From the IMG/VR virus record IMGVR_UViG_3300044972_002389, positions 264,604 through 328,603 of that record: a stretch of 64,000 bases of DNA. One strand, 5' to 3'. The translations under genes and the position numbers were made by a program. Shown in pieces: positions 23,943 through 32,196 of the stretch. The notes beneath the pieces are model-generated. The model was not told the DNA's origin and made no database searches. It was given only the letters and a program-made list of their open reading frames with translations. Position 1 is the first letter of the stretch. Each line of letters begins with the position of its first letter. This DNA comes from a virus.

Positions 23943-24443
23943 TTGCGCATTTTGACCACAGAAAATACAGCGTATGACTTGAATCAACTTCCTGAAAAAG
24001 TGGATGATTTGCGCTATTGCGTTCTTGACTACAGTGATAGCCACAACATTGACTACTATTGGTACCCATTGATCTTCTTAGATATTTTCCATAGCCCTTG
24101 TGCAGATATCAAAATTGGACCTTACAACATACAAATGCCCTTGGATTGGAGCATTGTTGTGGGAGACAAACACGCTGGTGATTTGGAAATCATGAAGCTA
24201 GTGGACCTAAACGACAAGGATTTTGATGCATTTTGTATCAATCCCATAAAAGGCTACATGCCTGATTTCTGTAACATTGAAATTCTCAATGTGTTCAGTG
24301 ATGTCAAGTGGTATTTTCCCAGATTGAAGAATGGACACATACTGGCCTTTCCATTGACCCAAGGCAGTAATCCCTTATGTGTGTTTTTTGTGAAAGAGCT
24401 GGGCAAGCTGCCCGATCAACTGGATATTCGCCAATTGGTCTAG
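23943..24443 (+). CDS. Conserved T4-like hypothetical protein
   Basis: 166 residues from a TTG start with ribosome site AGGAAA. Aromatic-rich with DYYWYPLIFLDIFHSP and MPLDWSIVVGDKHAGDL. I recall similar proteins in marine T4-like phages without a known role. It follows uvsW. No catalytic motif is visible. Confidence 0.6.
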   Translation: MRILTTENTAYDLNQLPEKVDDLRYCVLDYSDSHNIDYYWYPLIFLDIFHSPCADIKIGPYNIQMPLDWSIVVGDKHAGDLEIMKLVDLNDKDFDAFCINPIKGYMPDFCNIEILNVFSDVKWYFPRLKNGHILAFPLTQGSNPLCVFFVKELGKLPDQLDIRQLV

Positions 24444-24444
24444 C

Positions 24445-24472
24445 TTGACGTATTTTCTCTCGTGTGTATAAT
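24445..24472 (+). promoter_or_regulatory. Strong sigma70 promoter
   Basis: TTGACG (24445-24450), 16-base spacer, perfect TATAAT (24467-24472). Confidence 0.85.
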
Positions 24473-24489
24473 GGTTGAACACACGAGAG
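24457..24489. promoter_or_regulatory. Perfect 11-bp inverted repeat over the -10, putative operator
   Basis: CTCTCGTGTGT (24457-24467) and ACACACGAGAG (24479-24489) flank an 11-base centre that holds most of the -10 box. Only the right arm would be transcribed, so a DNA operator is more likely than an RNA hairpin. Confidence 0.75.
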
Positions 24490-24497
24490 AGGTTGCT

Positions 24498-25940
24498 GTG
24501 AAGATTTTCAACGTTCGGGCTGGCTTTGCTACCAACAGCAGTAGTAGTCACAGCATTGTGATGATTCCAGCCGGAATGCGGGTTGGCACAGATGAGCACA
24601 ACCGCTTTGAATATGGTTGGGAACAGTTCACCCTGGCTGATCAAGAAAGCAAGTCGGCGTATTTTGCCACCCAGCTATACCATGCTCTGGATAGGGAAAA
24701 TGTGTCAGGGGAAACCGCTGTTCAGTTGATGAACAGCTGGCTTGGCACAAACTACACAGCAGACACTTTTTGCAGCTATGGTGTGGACCATCAAAGCATT
24801 TGGGGAATTTTCTCAAGCTCAGATCCTGTTGATGGTGGATTTGTCAAGAGCCTCTACCAGTATGTGATGCGCGATGATGTTGTTATCCTCGGCGGGAACG
24901 ACAACAGCGATGGGCAAACACCCCCAGACGGCAGCTTTGAGAACGACATCACTGCGGCTATCCAACACTCGGGCGAAAAGCGCATTCGCCAGGATGGGGA
25001 TTATTGGACCTTGTTCAGCCCCAGCAGTGGGCACAAGGTGCGGCTCAGCATGCAAGATGACGCTCTTCCTTACGTCAAGAGCACTTATCCTGAGCTCGTC
25101 GACGTTAAGCTGACCGACCACTGCCTTTACAAATGTAATTGGTGTTATCAGGGCAGCACCCCAGAAGGCAAGCATGCACAACTGAGTGAAGTTCTCAATT
25201 TGGTTGATACGTTTAGTCGGATGGGAGTGTTTGAAATTGCTTATGGTGGCGGGGAGACAACTGACCACCCCAATTTCGCAGAGATCATTCAGTACACCGC
25301 AAGTAAGAACATTGTACCAAACTTCACTACTTTTGGTGTTAAGTGGAGTTTGGATCGGGAGAAGGCATTGGCTGTAGTGAACCATGCTGGTGCTATTGGT
25401 GTGAGTATTCACAATGCCAAAGACTTGAACAAAATCTCCAAGATTAGGAGTAACCTAGACAATCACATGAAGAGTCAGGGCGAGAAGTGGTGGAAACTGC
25501 CCTCCATTATGGCTCAGCATGTGGTAGGCAGCGTGGACCTTGCTGAAACAGCAGAACTCCTGGAACGTTGCTGGCAGGAAGGTGTGAACGTTCTTCTACT
25601 CGGCTACAAAAATGTGGGATTTGGTGAAAACTTCGCCCCCCACGATCTCACTGGGTTGGACTTGGTTCTGCGACTTCGGCAGGAAAAAGGCCAGGCCCAC
25701 TACAACGCCAGATTCAGTATGCTGGGAGTGGATACGGCTTTTGTGCAACAGTTTGACCCAATCCTGCAGGAACTGGAGATTCCCAGCGTGTTGAAAACTG
25801 CCGAAGAGGGTAAATTTTCAATGTATGTGGATGCAGTCACTATGCGGCAGGGGCCCAGCAGCTATATGCCAGATCAGATGGTTGATGTGGACACAAGTCA
25901 ACTGCGTGACAGCATCTCCCAAGCCTATATTACCTGGTAG
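24498..25940 (+). CDS. Radical SAM protein with N-terminal NSSSSHS motif
   Basis: 480 residues from GTG 24498, chosen because the promoter start point (about 24479) lies after an in-frame ATG at 24471 and because GAGAGAGG precedes the GTG. The N-terminus reads KIFNVRAGFATNSSSSHSIV, a motif I have seen on uncharacterised proteins. The radical SAM motif DHCLYKCNWC has Cys at about 209, 213 and 216; EIAYGGGETTDHPNF supplies the glycine-rich cofactor loop. The substrate is unknown. It is preceded by a palindromic operator, so it is probably tightly regulated. Confidence 0.75.
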   Translation: MKIFNVRAGFATNSSSSHSIVMIPAGMRVGTDEHNRFEYGWEQFTLADQESKSAYFATQLYHALDRENVSGETAVQLMNSWLGTNYTADTFCSYGVDHQSIWGIFSSSDPVDGGFVKSLYQYVMRDDVVILGGNDNSDGQTPPDGSFENDITAAIQHSGEKRIRQDGDYWTLFSPSSGHKVRLSMQDDALPYVKSTYPELVDVKLTDHCLYKCNWCYQGSTPEGKHAQLSEVLNLVDTFSRMGVFEIAYGGGETTDHPNFAEIIQYTASKNIVPNFTTFGVKWSLDREKALAVVNHAGAIGVSIHNAKDLNKISKIRSNLDNHMKSQGEKWWKLPSIMAQHVVGSVDLAETAELLERCWQEGVNVLLLGYKNVGFGENFAPHDLTGLDLVLRLRQEKGQAHYNARFSMLGVDTAFVQQFDPILQELEIPSVLKTAEEGKFSMYVDAVTMRQGPSSYMPDQMVDVDTSQLRDSISQAYITW

Positions 25941-25947
25941 TCAAAAA

Positions 25948-25989
25948 GAAACCCTCTCAAGTTCGCTCGGGCTTGCTTGAGAGGGTTTC
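25948..25989 (-). terminator. Terminator, oriented for the minus-strand gene
   Basis: 14-bp stem GAAACCCTCTCAAG / CTTGAGAGGGTTTC. The T-run follows on the minus strand, downstream of 26026-26958; it may also stop plus-strand transcripts. Confidence 0.8.
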
Positions 25990-26025
25990 CAGAGTCCACT
26001 GCTTTACCAAGGCAGCGAAACTGTC

Positions 26026-26958
26026 TTAGGTATTGTTGATTTGCACAACAAGGTTGTCAGCAGCCTCAAGGCCCCAAGGAGCTAGCTCACCGGTTTGCCA
26101 AACATAGCTGCCAACCATAGCTTTTTGGGTCAACACAGCAAGATGGGCTGTAAGCTTTGTCACATAGTATGTGCTGCCATTTGCGTCAGTTGCCAGAAGG
26201 TATGCGCCGCCAAACACAGGTGTATCAGTAGTACCCAACGTGCAGAGAGTTTGCCCTTCTGTAGTTTCCATGATGTAGTTGTTGTCACCAGTTTGTTTGA
26301 TGATATCGGCTGGCAAAACTGTGCCACCGTCAATGGTAACAGCATAAGGAGTGATAGCTGGCTCAGTTGTGCTGGTGAGCACTGCTGCGCCAGTTGCTGT
26401 AGCAGTACCGGCGCTGAAAGTAGGTAGAGCATCAGCTACACTAATGTAACCTGAACCAGCTGTTGTCACAGTAACAGAAAGAACCCGCCATGTTACATCC
26501 ACACGAGCGTTGTTGCCTGAGCCGCCATCTAGGCTGAGGTTTGTGATATTGCTGCCTCCAGCAACCTTTGCAGGCAGTGCTGTATATGATCCGCGAACGG
26601 CCAAAACTTCAAAAGCTGTGATAGCTCCTGTGATACCGTCAACTGTGTCAACAACTATCTCGGCCTGCACAGTGTATGTGCCAGCAGTGGTATCACCTAC
26701 CACAGCGCCGCCGCCGATCACTAGCACGTCACCTGCTGTGTAAGATCCACCAGCATTGTTGATGGCAACAGTGCGCAGTTCCATCACCACACTACCCACA
26801 GCTGAAATGCCGCCTGGTAATAATGGCGGGCTAAAGCCCACTGTTGGCAAACTAGTATAATTACCTTGTCCGGTTATGGTTACAGAGGCAACACCTTCGC
26901 CTCCAATTCCCGAGGCAGCCAAGCTGCCAAAATATTTTTTGTTAAGTGGTCGTCCCAT
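26026..26958 (-). CDS. Beta-repeat virion structural protein
   Basis: 310 residues from ATG 26958, with AGGAG ten bases upstream. It begins MGRPLNKKYFG, a start I associate with structural proteins of marine T4-like phages. The body holds repeats such as GQGNYTSLPTVGFS and TAGSGYISVADALPTFS, the same type found in the 823-residue protein at 43867. The C-terminal part (TYYVTKLTAHLAVLTQ) is beta-rich. It has an exact TATAAATA late promoter and a strong terminator, so it is a single late gene, perhaps decoration or fibre. Confidence 0.65.
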   Translation of the reverse strand: MGRPLNKKYFGSLAASGIGGEGVASVTITGQGNYTSLPTVGFSPPLLPGGISAVGSVVMELRTVAINNAGGSYTAGDVLVIGGGAVVGDTTAGTYTVQAEIVVDTVDGITGAITAFEVLAVRGSYTALPAKVAGGSNITNLSLDGGSGNNARVDVTWRVLSVTVTTAGSGYISVADALPTFSAGTATATGAAVLTSTTEPAITPYAVTIDGGTVLPADIIKQTGDNNYIMETTEGQTLCTLGTTDTPVFGGAYLLATDANGSTYYVTKLTAHLAVLTQKAMVGSYVWQTGELAPWGLEAADNLVVQINNT

Positions 26959-27037
26959 TGCTTTTGGTCTCCTACGTGGCGTTCTAGGCCATACGGGGCG
27001 GGTAACCCCATAAAACTGCACCAATTGCAGTTACTGA

Positions 27038-27045
27038 TATTTATA
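27038..27045 (-). promoter_or_regulatory. Exact T4 late promoter TATAAATA
   Basis: On the minus strand 80 bases before the ATG at 26958. It is the only exact T4 consensus I found. Confidence 0.7.
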
Positions 27046-27103
27046 TGGATGCCTTGAATGAACCAAGATTACAGCCTACAATTACACTAGATAAGGAAAT
27101 ATT

Positions 27104-27619
27104 ATGGCAAAAGCAGCAACAGCAAAAAGAAGCTTCAAACTGGACCTTATGGTACTGCTGGAGGCTATTGACAAAAAGGATCGCGGATTTTATGCAAATT
27201 TAACTGAAGAAGAGCGCAAGGGCTTTGTACCGAAAGTGGTAGTTCGCTGGCTTTCTGCCGTCCCAGACTCAAATCCCTACAAAGAATATTTTGTACTGGC
27301 AGCTAATGATCTTGTGAACAATGGCTTATGGAATTTAGGCAAACATCCAGAACTGCAATACTTGCTGATGTGTGTTGCTGGTGTGGGGAAAAAACAGTAC
27401 CATCAGTGGATCAGCACCAAGTCTACAGCTTCCAAGACACCCAAGACAGAGGCTTTGCTGACTCAATTGTATGGTGATGTAAATGAAGCAGAGATGATGA
27501 TTTTGAAAACCAATCACAGTGATGAAGAGTTGATGGAAATTGCCAAATACAGTGGAATGGATGACCGTGGTATCAAAGAGCTCAAAGACGAACTCAAAAA
27601 AGCTGCCAAAGGCGATTGA
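27104..27619 (+). CDS. Clamp loader small subunit (gp62-like)
   Basis: 171 residues. FKLDLMVLLEAIDKKDRGFY, VVRWLSAV, LNxG-type WNLGKHPELQYLL and a helical C-terminus (IAKYSGMDDRGIKELKDEL) match the T4-like gp62 pattern. With gp44 it loads the sliding clamp gp45; those genes are outside the window. The gene is followed by a zinc-finger protein, primase and helicase, as expected for a replication cluster. Confidence 0.7.
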   Translation: MAKAATAKRSFKLDLMVLLEAIDKKDRGFYANLTEEERKGFVPKVVVRWLSAVPDSNPYKEYFVLAANDLVNNGLWNLGKHPELQYLLMCVAGVGKKQYHQWISTKSTASKTPKTEALLTQLYGDVNEAEMMILKTNHSDEELMEIAKYSGMDDRGIKELKDELKKAAKGD

Positions 27620-28310
27620 TTTAAATCGGCCCCACTTCTGCACTTGGTGTCAACAAGCATTTGCCAAAGAAGCAACCTTGGTTTCCCACAGTTGCGAACC
27701 AAGGCGCAGGAGTGAAGCCCAATACAATCCAGATGTCAAGCTGGGGTATGCATCATATCTATTGTTTAATGAAGGCACAGCACCGAAAAATACAACACTC
27801 AAGAGCAAAAGTTATCAAGAGTTTTGTGTTAGTAGGCATTACACTGAGTTTGTGCGCTTTGGCAATTGGTTGATTGAGCAGCAAGTTCAGGAGATTGAAA
27901 CATATGTGCGGTGGTTATTGAAACAAAAAGCTGATTTCAAAAAATGGAGTGATGTGCTGTTATACAACAGCTTTTTGAGTGAGCTGTTGCATGATGAAAC
28001 CCCTGAAATGGGATTGCAGAGAAGCTTGCGCACAGTTCAAAAATGGACTGAAGAGCAAGACTTGCCCATGCAAGACTTTTGGATAAAGGTAAATCCAAAC
28101 TTAGCTACTCGATGGATATCACAAGGCAAAATCAGCCCTTGGATGCTATATAATTGTAACAGCGCAGTGGAATTTTTTGAAAGATGTAATCCTGAGCAAC
28201 TGTATTTGATACAAACGGTTGCGCCAGTGAAAAAATGGAAGGTAAGACTGCTCCGTTATAAACAACAGGCTGATTTAATCAAAAGTGTGTTGACAGAAGC
28301 TGGAATGTAG
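27540..28310 (+). CDS. Zinc-finger protein conserved in T4-like phages
   Basis: The open frame starts at ATG 27540 inside gp62, but homologous proteins as I recall begin close to the finger, so the true start is uncertain (ATG 27561 or a non-ATG codon near 27603-27615). The finger is HFCTWCQQAFAKEATLVSHSC (C-x2-C ... H-x-C). The rest is helical with KVNPNLATRWISQGKISPW and YNCNSAVEFF, seen in marine T4-like relatives. Function unknown; location suggests replication or late transcription. Confidence 0.6.
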   Translation: MPNTVEWMTVVSKSSKTNSKKLPKAIDLNRPHFCTWCQQAFAKEATLVSHSCEPRRRSEAQYNPDVKLGYASYLLFNEGTAPKNTTLKSKSYQEFCVSRHYTEFVRFGNWLIEQQVQEIETYVRWLLKQKADFKKWSDVLLYNSFLSELLHDETPEMGLQRSLRTVQKWTEEQDLPMQDFWIKVNPNLATRWISQGKISPWMLYNCNSAVEFFERCNPEQLYLIQTVAPVKKWKVRLLRYKQQADLIKSVLTEAGM

Positions 28311-28319
28311 GAAAAATGC

Positions 28320-28634
28320 ATGAGTGATCGTTTGAATCTAGATATGTATGGAAACGAGGAAATGGAACCTGCTGCGCAGCCCACCTTGATCAGCAAGAGC
28401 AAGGTAAGCTTAACAAGCCTTGGCAAATTACAAAGTTTGGAAGTTGATGGCAAAAAGGTTGTGATGGTTGATCCTCAATGGATTGAAGATCTTGAACGAA
28501 AAATTATTCAAACATCACAAACCTGTATTGATTTACATAATCGTCTTATCAGAGCTAACAATAGTCTAACAAAGCTGACACAAAAAGTAGACACGTTGTC
28601 AAAACAAATGGATAGGATAACAGGTGGAACCTAA
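28320..28634 (+). CDS. Hypothetical coiled-coil protein
   Basis: 104 residues, nine bases after the previous stop. The C-terminal half is a probable coiled coil (HNRLIRANNSLTKLTQKVD). No family recognised. It overlaps the next gene by 11 bases. Confidence 0.55.
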   Translation: MSDRLNLDMYGNEEMEPAAQPTLISKSKVSLTSLGKLQSLEVDGKKVVMVDPQWIEDLERKIIQTSQTCIDLHNRLIRANNSLTKLTQKVDTLSKQMDRITGGT

Positions 28635-29250
28635 AGTATTGGCATTCCTTGGCGATATTGACATTGACACTGGAGATAGGAAAAAACTGCTCAATGTAGT
28701 TCCACATATTCCCGCCAGTATTGTCAAGAACAACAAGTATTCCTTGCACAACAGCGGTGTATATTTCCACAACGTCCCCCAACATCCATTTTTGGAATGT
28801 TGCAGCATATCTTATGATGTTGCTGAAGAAAAAAACTGTTACAAAATTGATATACTTAACAACAGCATCTATGCTGGGGTACAAAGTGAGGCACATCTAT
28901 CACAGTTGATGAGCACTGCTCCAATGTGGGAACTTCTAGAACATGAAGAAGTTGTTAAGCAGCTTGCCCATATCAATAACCATTTTGATTTAGTACGCCG
29001 CTTGAAGCCCAAGAGCACTGTGCAATTGGCTATGATTTTGGCTTTGATCCGGCCTGGCAAAAGGCATTTGGTTGGGAAATGTCAAAATCAAGGTTGGCAC
29101 AGCCTTGATCCTGAAATTTGGACTCCTGACCCTAACCAAAACTACAGCTTCAAAAAATCACATGCAATCAGTCTCGCTGTGGCTATCCAAGTGCAGCTCA
29201 ACCTTCTGGTTGAATTAATTGCAAATGGCAGTTATAGTGTACAGGTATAA
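28624..29250 (+). CDS. DnaE-like fragment protein (putative)
   Basis: 208 residues from GTG 28624. Segments LAMILALIRPGKRHLVG and YSFKKSHAISLAVAIQVQ resemble the fingers region of bacterial DNA polymerase III alpha (ALYRPGP and FNKSHAxAYA). The catalytic Asp residues and PHP domain of Pol III are not present. It may be a stand-alone derivative that binds DNA or interferes with host DnaE. The homology is inferred by eye and could be coincidental. Confidence 0.4.
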   Translation: MEPKVLAFLGDIDIDTGDRKKLLNVVPHIPASIVKNNKYSLHNSGVYFHNVPQHPFLECCSISYDVAEEKNCYKIDILNNSIYAGVQSEAHLSQLMSTAPMWELLEHEEVVKQLAHINNHFDLVRRLKPKSTVQLAMILALIRPGKRHLVGKCQNQGWHSLDPEIWTPDPNQNYSFKKSHAISLAVAIQVQLNLLVELIANGSYSVQV

Positions 29251-29262
29251 GGAGCAACATGT

Positions 29263-29706
29263 ATGAGCAAATCACTAGACTGGCAACACTCTGCCAATAT
29301 GTTTGGACACACTTACCATCTTACAGTGGGTGAGACCAAGGTATTGGTGCGCGAAAACCTGGAAAATGATTGGCTGTCTCGTCAAAAGAACATCAAAAAA
29401 CACTTTTGGTTCCGGGCACCCAAGATTTCCCTAGCTGATCTTGGAACCACACTAAGCTTTCTCAGTGAACTGGAAAACAACTACCTCCTGGAAGTTTTTG
29501 GCGAAAGTGAAGACAAACTCAGCGCCAGCCTAAAACTCAGTGACGAAACTGATGCTGCTACAGTGGCCTGGACTCTCACTGGCACTTGGATGAAGTGGAG
29601 CAAAGGTGACGAAAAGGATCTCAAGTCTCGTCGTCCTGCACAAGTGAAGGTAGGCAAAGATGGCAGTGTGAAGGTGAAGGTGCAGGTGACCTCACTTGGG
29701 GACTAA
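29263..29706 (+). CDS. Hypothetical protein
   Basis: 147 residues. Mixed, with ASLKLSDETDAATVAW and a basic C-terminus. Ribosome site AGGAG precedes the ATG. No family recognised. Confidence 0.55.
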   Translation: MSKSLDWQHSANMFGHTYHLTVGETKVLVRENLENDWLSRQKNIKKHFWFRAPKISLADLGTTLSFLSELENNYLLEVFGESEDKLSASLKLSDETDAATVAWTLTGTWMKWSKGDEKDLKSRRPAQVKVGKDGSVKVKVQVTSLGD

Positions 29707-29911
29707 GTCCACTCTAGATGCTATTGAAAGAGCATTGACCTATATGACCTTGTTTGAGGTTTGGGACAGCCAAACACAGGAAACTGTGAAAACCTGGCTC
29801 AACCTCCAGGGCATAGACTGCTTGTTGCCTGAATTTACTGCCCCTGATCAGAGTGTCACAATAGCCATCAAACTAGATGGCTGTGTGCACTTTTTGATGA
29901 TCGGTGGCTAG
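29696..29911 (+). CDS. Small hypothetical protein
   Basis: 71 residues from a TTG overlapping the previous gene's end by 11 bases. The start is uncertain; ATG 29741 is an alternative. The sequence (WLNLQGIDCLLPEF, VTIAIKLDGCVHFLMIGG) suggests a small alpha/beta domain. It converges with the minus-strand gene at 29908. Confidence 0.45.
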   Translation: MGTKSTLDAIERALTYMTLFEVWDSQTQETVKTWLNLQGIDCLLPEFTAPDQSVTIAIKLDGCVHFLMIGG

Positions 29912-30273
29912 CTTGTGCTCTTAACAAGCTGAACTGTGCGCTTTTTGCCACGCTTGTTAATAAGTGTGTCCAAGCTGGGTAAAGGGCCGCTTAACACAGT
30001 TACTTCTTTTCTCACAAAGGTCTTCAAACACCCTTTGAAGGGTCGGAACCGTTCCCGCAAGAACACATTGATGGGAATTTGGCGATTGCTACCCCACCAA
30101 TAGAGCTCTCCACATTGGATAATCTCTTTTTTCTGTTGGATGCTCATGGTCTGGTCAATCACATACATGTGCAGCATTGTGTTGTCAGCATTTTGAACAA
30201 TGCCAGTGTAATCTTTGTTGAGATAGCGGATTTCTGTTAAAAATGGCCATCTCTGTTGCGGTGTGTTTTCCAT
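29908..30273 (-). CDS. Hypothetical conserved phage protein
   Basis: 121 residues from ATG 30273. Contains GELYWWGSNRQIPINVFLRERFRPFKGCLKTF. I recall a similar pattern in marine T4-like phages without function. It is driven by the minus-facing half of the palindromic promoter at 30279-30303. Confidence 0.55.
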   Translation of the reverse strand: MENTPQQRWPFLTEIRYLNKDYTGIVQNADNTMLHMYVIDQTMSIQQKKEIIQCGELYWWGSNRQIPINVFLRERFRPFKGCLKTFVRKEVTVLSGPLPSLDTLINKRGKKRTVQLVKSTS

Positions 30274-30278
30274 CAAGC

Positions 30279-30303
30279 CCTATTTAAGACACTCTTAAAT
30301 AGG
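30279..30303. promoter_or_regulatory. Palindromic bidirectional late promoter
   Basis: CCTATTTAAGA, centre CAC, TCTTAAATAGG: a perfect 11-bp inverted repeat holding TTAAATAGG in each direction, between divergent genes at 30273 (-) and 30334 (+). Confidence 0.65.
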
Positions 30304-30333
30304 TGTAAATCTTTTGTTGATGATGTTATCCCA

Positions 30334-31155
30334 ATGAGCTTGATATATCTCTACAGTTACAGACTGCCAGTTCAATTGAGCATGACTGATCATCGCGCCC
30401 CAAATTACAATAGGCCCATGATAAATTACAACACAAAAATATACAAAAACAACTACAACATTATTGATTTTGTTGTACGTAACAATGACCGCAGGCCTGT
30501 CAAATTAGTGGATTGCCAACTCAGTATCGTAATTGAGCATGCAGCTACACAGACAATAGTCCTGGAAAAATCTTGTACTGTAACAGATGAACTCAAAGGT
30601 AGAGCACAAGTTGTGCTAAGCAGCAACGATACATCCAATTGGAGTTTAGGCGGATATCGCTACCAAGTGAAAATCACCCGCCCTTATCAAAATCAAGAGA
30701 TGCTTTACACAGATATCAACAATTCCACAATTGGTGATTTTGATTTGTATGACAGTGTGGGCGGCACATTTATTCCCAGTGTTACACTCAAGGGTTCTGA
30801 ACTCACGCCCATAACAGTAGACTGGGATGAAATGAAAGAATGGTTGGTTAGTGGGGCTATTAGGGCAGAAAACAGTGTAGGTAACAACACTGGGCTATTT
30901 TCAGTTGCCTTCTATCAAACCAATTGGCAAGGGTACTTTAAAATACAAGCCAGTTTGGAAAACCTAGCACCAGTTGAGCGGAGTTGGTTTTATGTGGATC
31001 TCAGTCCAGGAGTAACTGAAGACTATTATGACAGCACAACTACCTCATTGCGGAGTTATACTTTTGCTATCAATTGTCGTTGGATCAGATTTGTGTGTAT
31101 TCCAGATCCAATCAATCGAGGAACAATAGATAAAATACTCTACAAAATAAGCTGA
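30334..31155 (+). CDS. Hypothetical beta-rich virion protein
   Basis: 273 residues from ATG 30334; the divergent promoter excludes the longer frame from 30256. A beta-sandwich-like pattern is visible (NIIDFVVRNNDRRPVKLVDC, VTDELKGRAQVVLSSND, GGYRYQVKITRPYQNQEML) followed by a second beta domain (FKIQASLENLAPVERSWFYV). The shape is that of a phage fibre or decoration protein. The late promoter supports a virion role. No family recognised with confidence. Confidence 0.55.
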   Translation: MSLIYLYSYRLPVQLSMTDHRAPNYNRPMINYNTKIYKNNYNIIDFVVRNNDRRPVKLVDCQLSIVIEHAATQTIVLEKSCTVTDELKGRAQVVLSSNDTSNWSLGGYRYQVKITRPYQNQEMLYTDINNSTIGDFDLYDSVGGTFIPSVTLKGSELTPITVDWDEMKEWLVSGAIRAENSVGNNTGLFSVAFYQTNWQGYFKIQASLENLAPVERSWFYVDLSPGVTEDYYDSTTTSLRSYTFAINCRWIRFVCIPDPINRGTIDKILYKIS

Positions 31156-31174
31156 AAGCTGACTATAATAGTGT

Positions 31175-32194
31175 ATGAGTTTGATACACGAACTAATTAT
31201 GCAGCATCTTCCAGTTCAGCGGAGAGTTACACCCAAAGGATGGGTAATACACAATGCAGTCTGTTGCAGCCATCGAGGCCACAAAGCTGATACTCGCATG
31301 CGCGGAAATCTTCGACTTTCAGAAGATGGTCAACTGGGCATCCATTGTTTCAATTGTGGGTTCAAAACAAGATTTGATGGCACTAGGTTAAGCAGCAGTT
31401 TTGAACAGTATCTTGACTGGTTGGGCGTGCCGCGAAGCAGCATTCAATCTTTGAAGATGGAAATATTACAAAAAGAACTGGATGGACGGATCTCGTCACC
31501 AGAATCTGTTAAGATCAGTTTCCAAAAATTCCCCACTGTTGAAATGCCTGAGGGCGCAAGGCCCATAGAGAGCCTTCTTTCCGAGTCTGAGTTTGACCCT
31601 GATTTTTTGAAGGTTGTTGAGTATATTGAAAGTCGTGGGGAAGACATAGCAGCTGGTTACGATTATTATTGGAGTCCCAACAAAAAACATCAATTGAACA
31701 ATCGTGTGTTAATACCCTTTTACTCACATAACCAAATTGTGGGGTGGACTGCAAGATATGCAGGCTCGCCACCGCCTGGAACTTCTCGCTACTTCAACAG
31801 CAGCATACCAGATGGATATTTGTTCAATAATGATGTGCTGGATATTCCTGGACGCAAGTTTGCCATATTGGTTGAGGGTGGATTTGATGCTATTGCCACA
31901 CAGGGCGTTGCAGCATTGGGCAGCGCTCTTAGTGAACAGCAAATATACCAATTGGTAGCCAGGGATCAAGAGATCATAGTGTTGCCTGACCGGCAGCGTA
32001 AGAATCAAGAATTGATTGACACAGCATTGATGTTTGGCTGGAGTGTGAGTTTCCCAGAGTGGGAAGATGATGTAAAAGATGCTGCTGAGGCTTGCAGGAG
32101 GTATGGTCAACTCTATACCATTACAAGTGTGATTCAAAGTCGCACAAAAAACGATGTTGAGATCGGCATCAAACGACAAATGTTTAGGGGATAA
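31175..32194 (+). CDS. DNA primase (gp61-like)
   Basis: 339 residues. The N-terminal zinc domain has NAVCCSHRGHKADTR and HCFNCGFKTRF. A TOPRIM-type core follows: ILVEGGFDAIATQGVAALG and EIIVLPDRQRKN, with the acidic residues of the catalytic centre. It makes RNA primers with the DnaB-type helicase gene that begins two bases after its stop. This is the usual gp61-gp41 pairing. A TATAAT-like box at 31164 lies almost on the ATG. Confidence 0.85.
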   Translation: MSLIHELIMQHLPVQRRVTPKGWVIHNAVCCSHRGHKADTRMRGNLRLSEDGQLGIHCFNCGFKTRFDGTRLSSSFEQYLDWLGVPRSSIQSLKMEILQKELDGRISSPESVKISFQKFPTVEMPEGARPIESLLSESEFDPDFLKVVEYIESRGEDIAAGYDYYWSPNKKHQLNNRVLIPFYSHNQIVGWTARYAGSPPPGTSRYFNSSIPDGYLFNNDVLDIPGRKFAILVEGGFDAIATQGVAALGSALSEQQIYQLVARDQEIIVLPDRQRKNQELIDTALMFGWSVSFPEWEDDVKDAAEACRRYGQLYTITSVIQSRTKNDVEIGIKRQMFRG

Positions 32195-32196
32195 CC

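Noticed and set aside
24462-24497. Upstream starts (24462 and ATG 24471) for the radical SAM gene
   Set aside because: They overlap the -10 box TATAAT; the transcript would begin after them.
30256-30333. Longer start for the gene at 30334
   Set aside because: It overlaps the divergent gene's start and the palindromic promoter.
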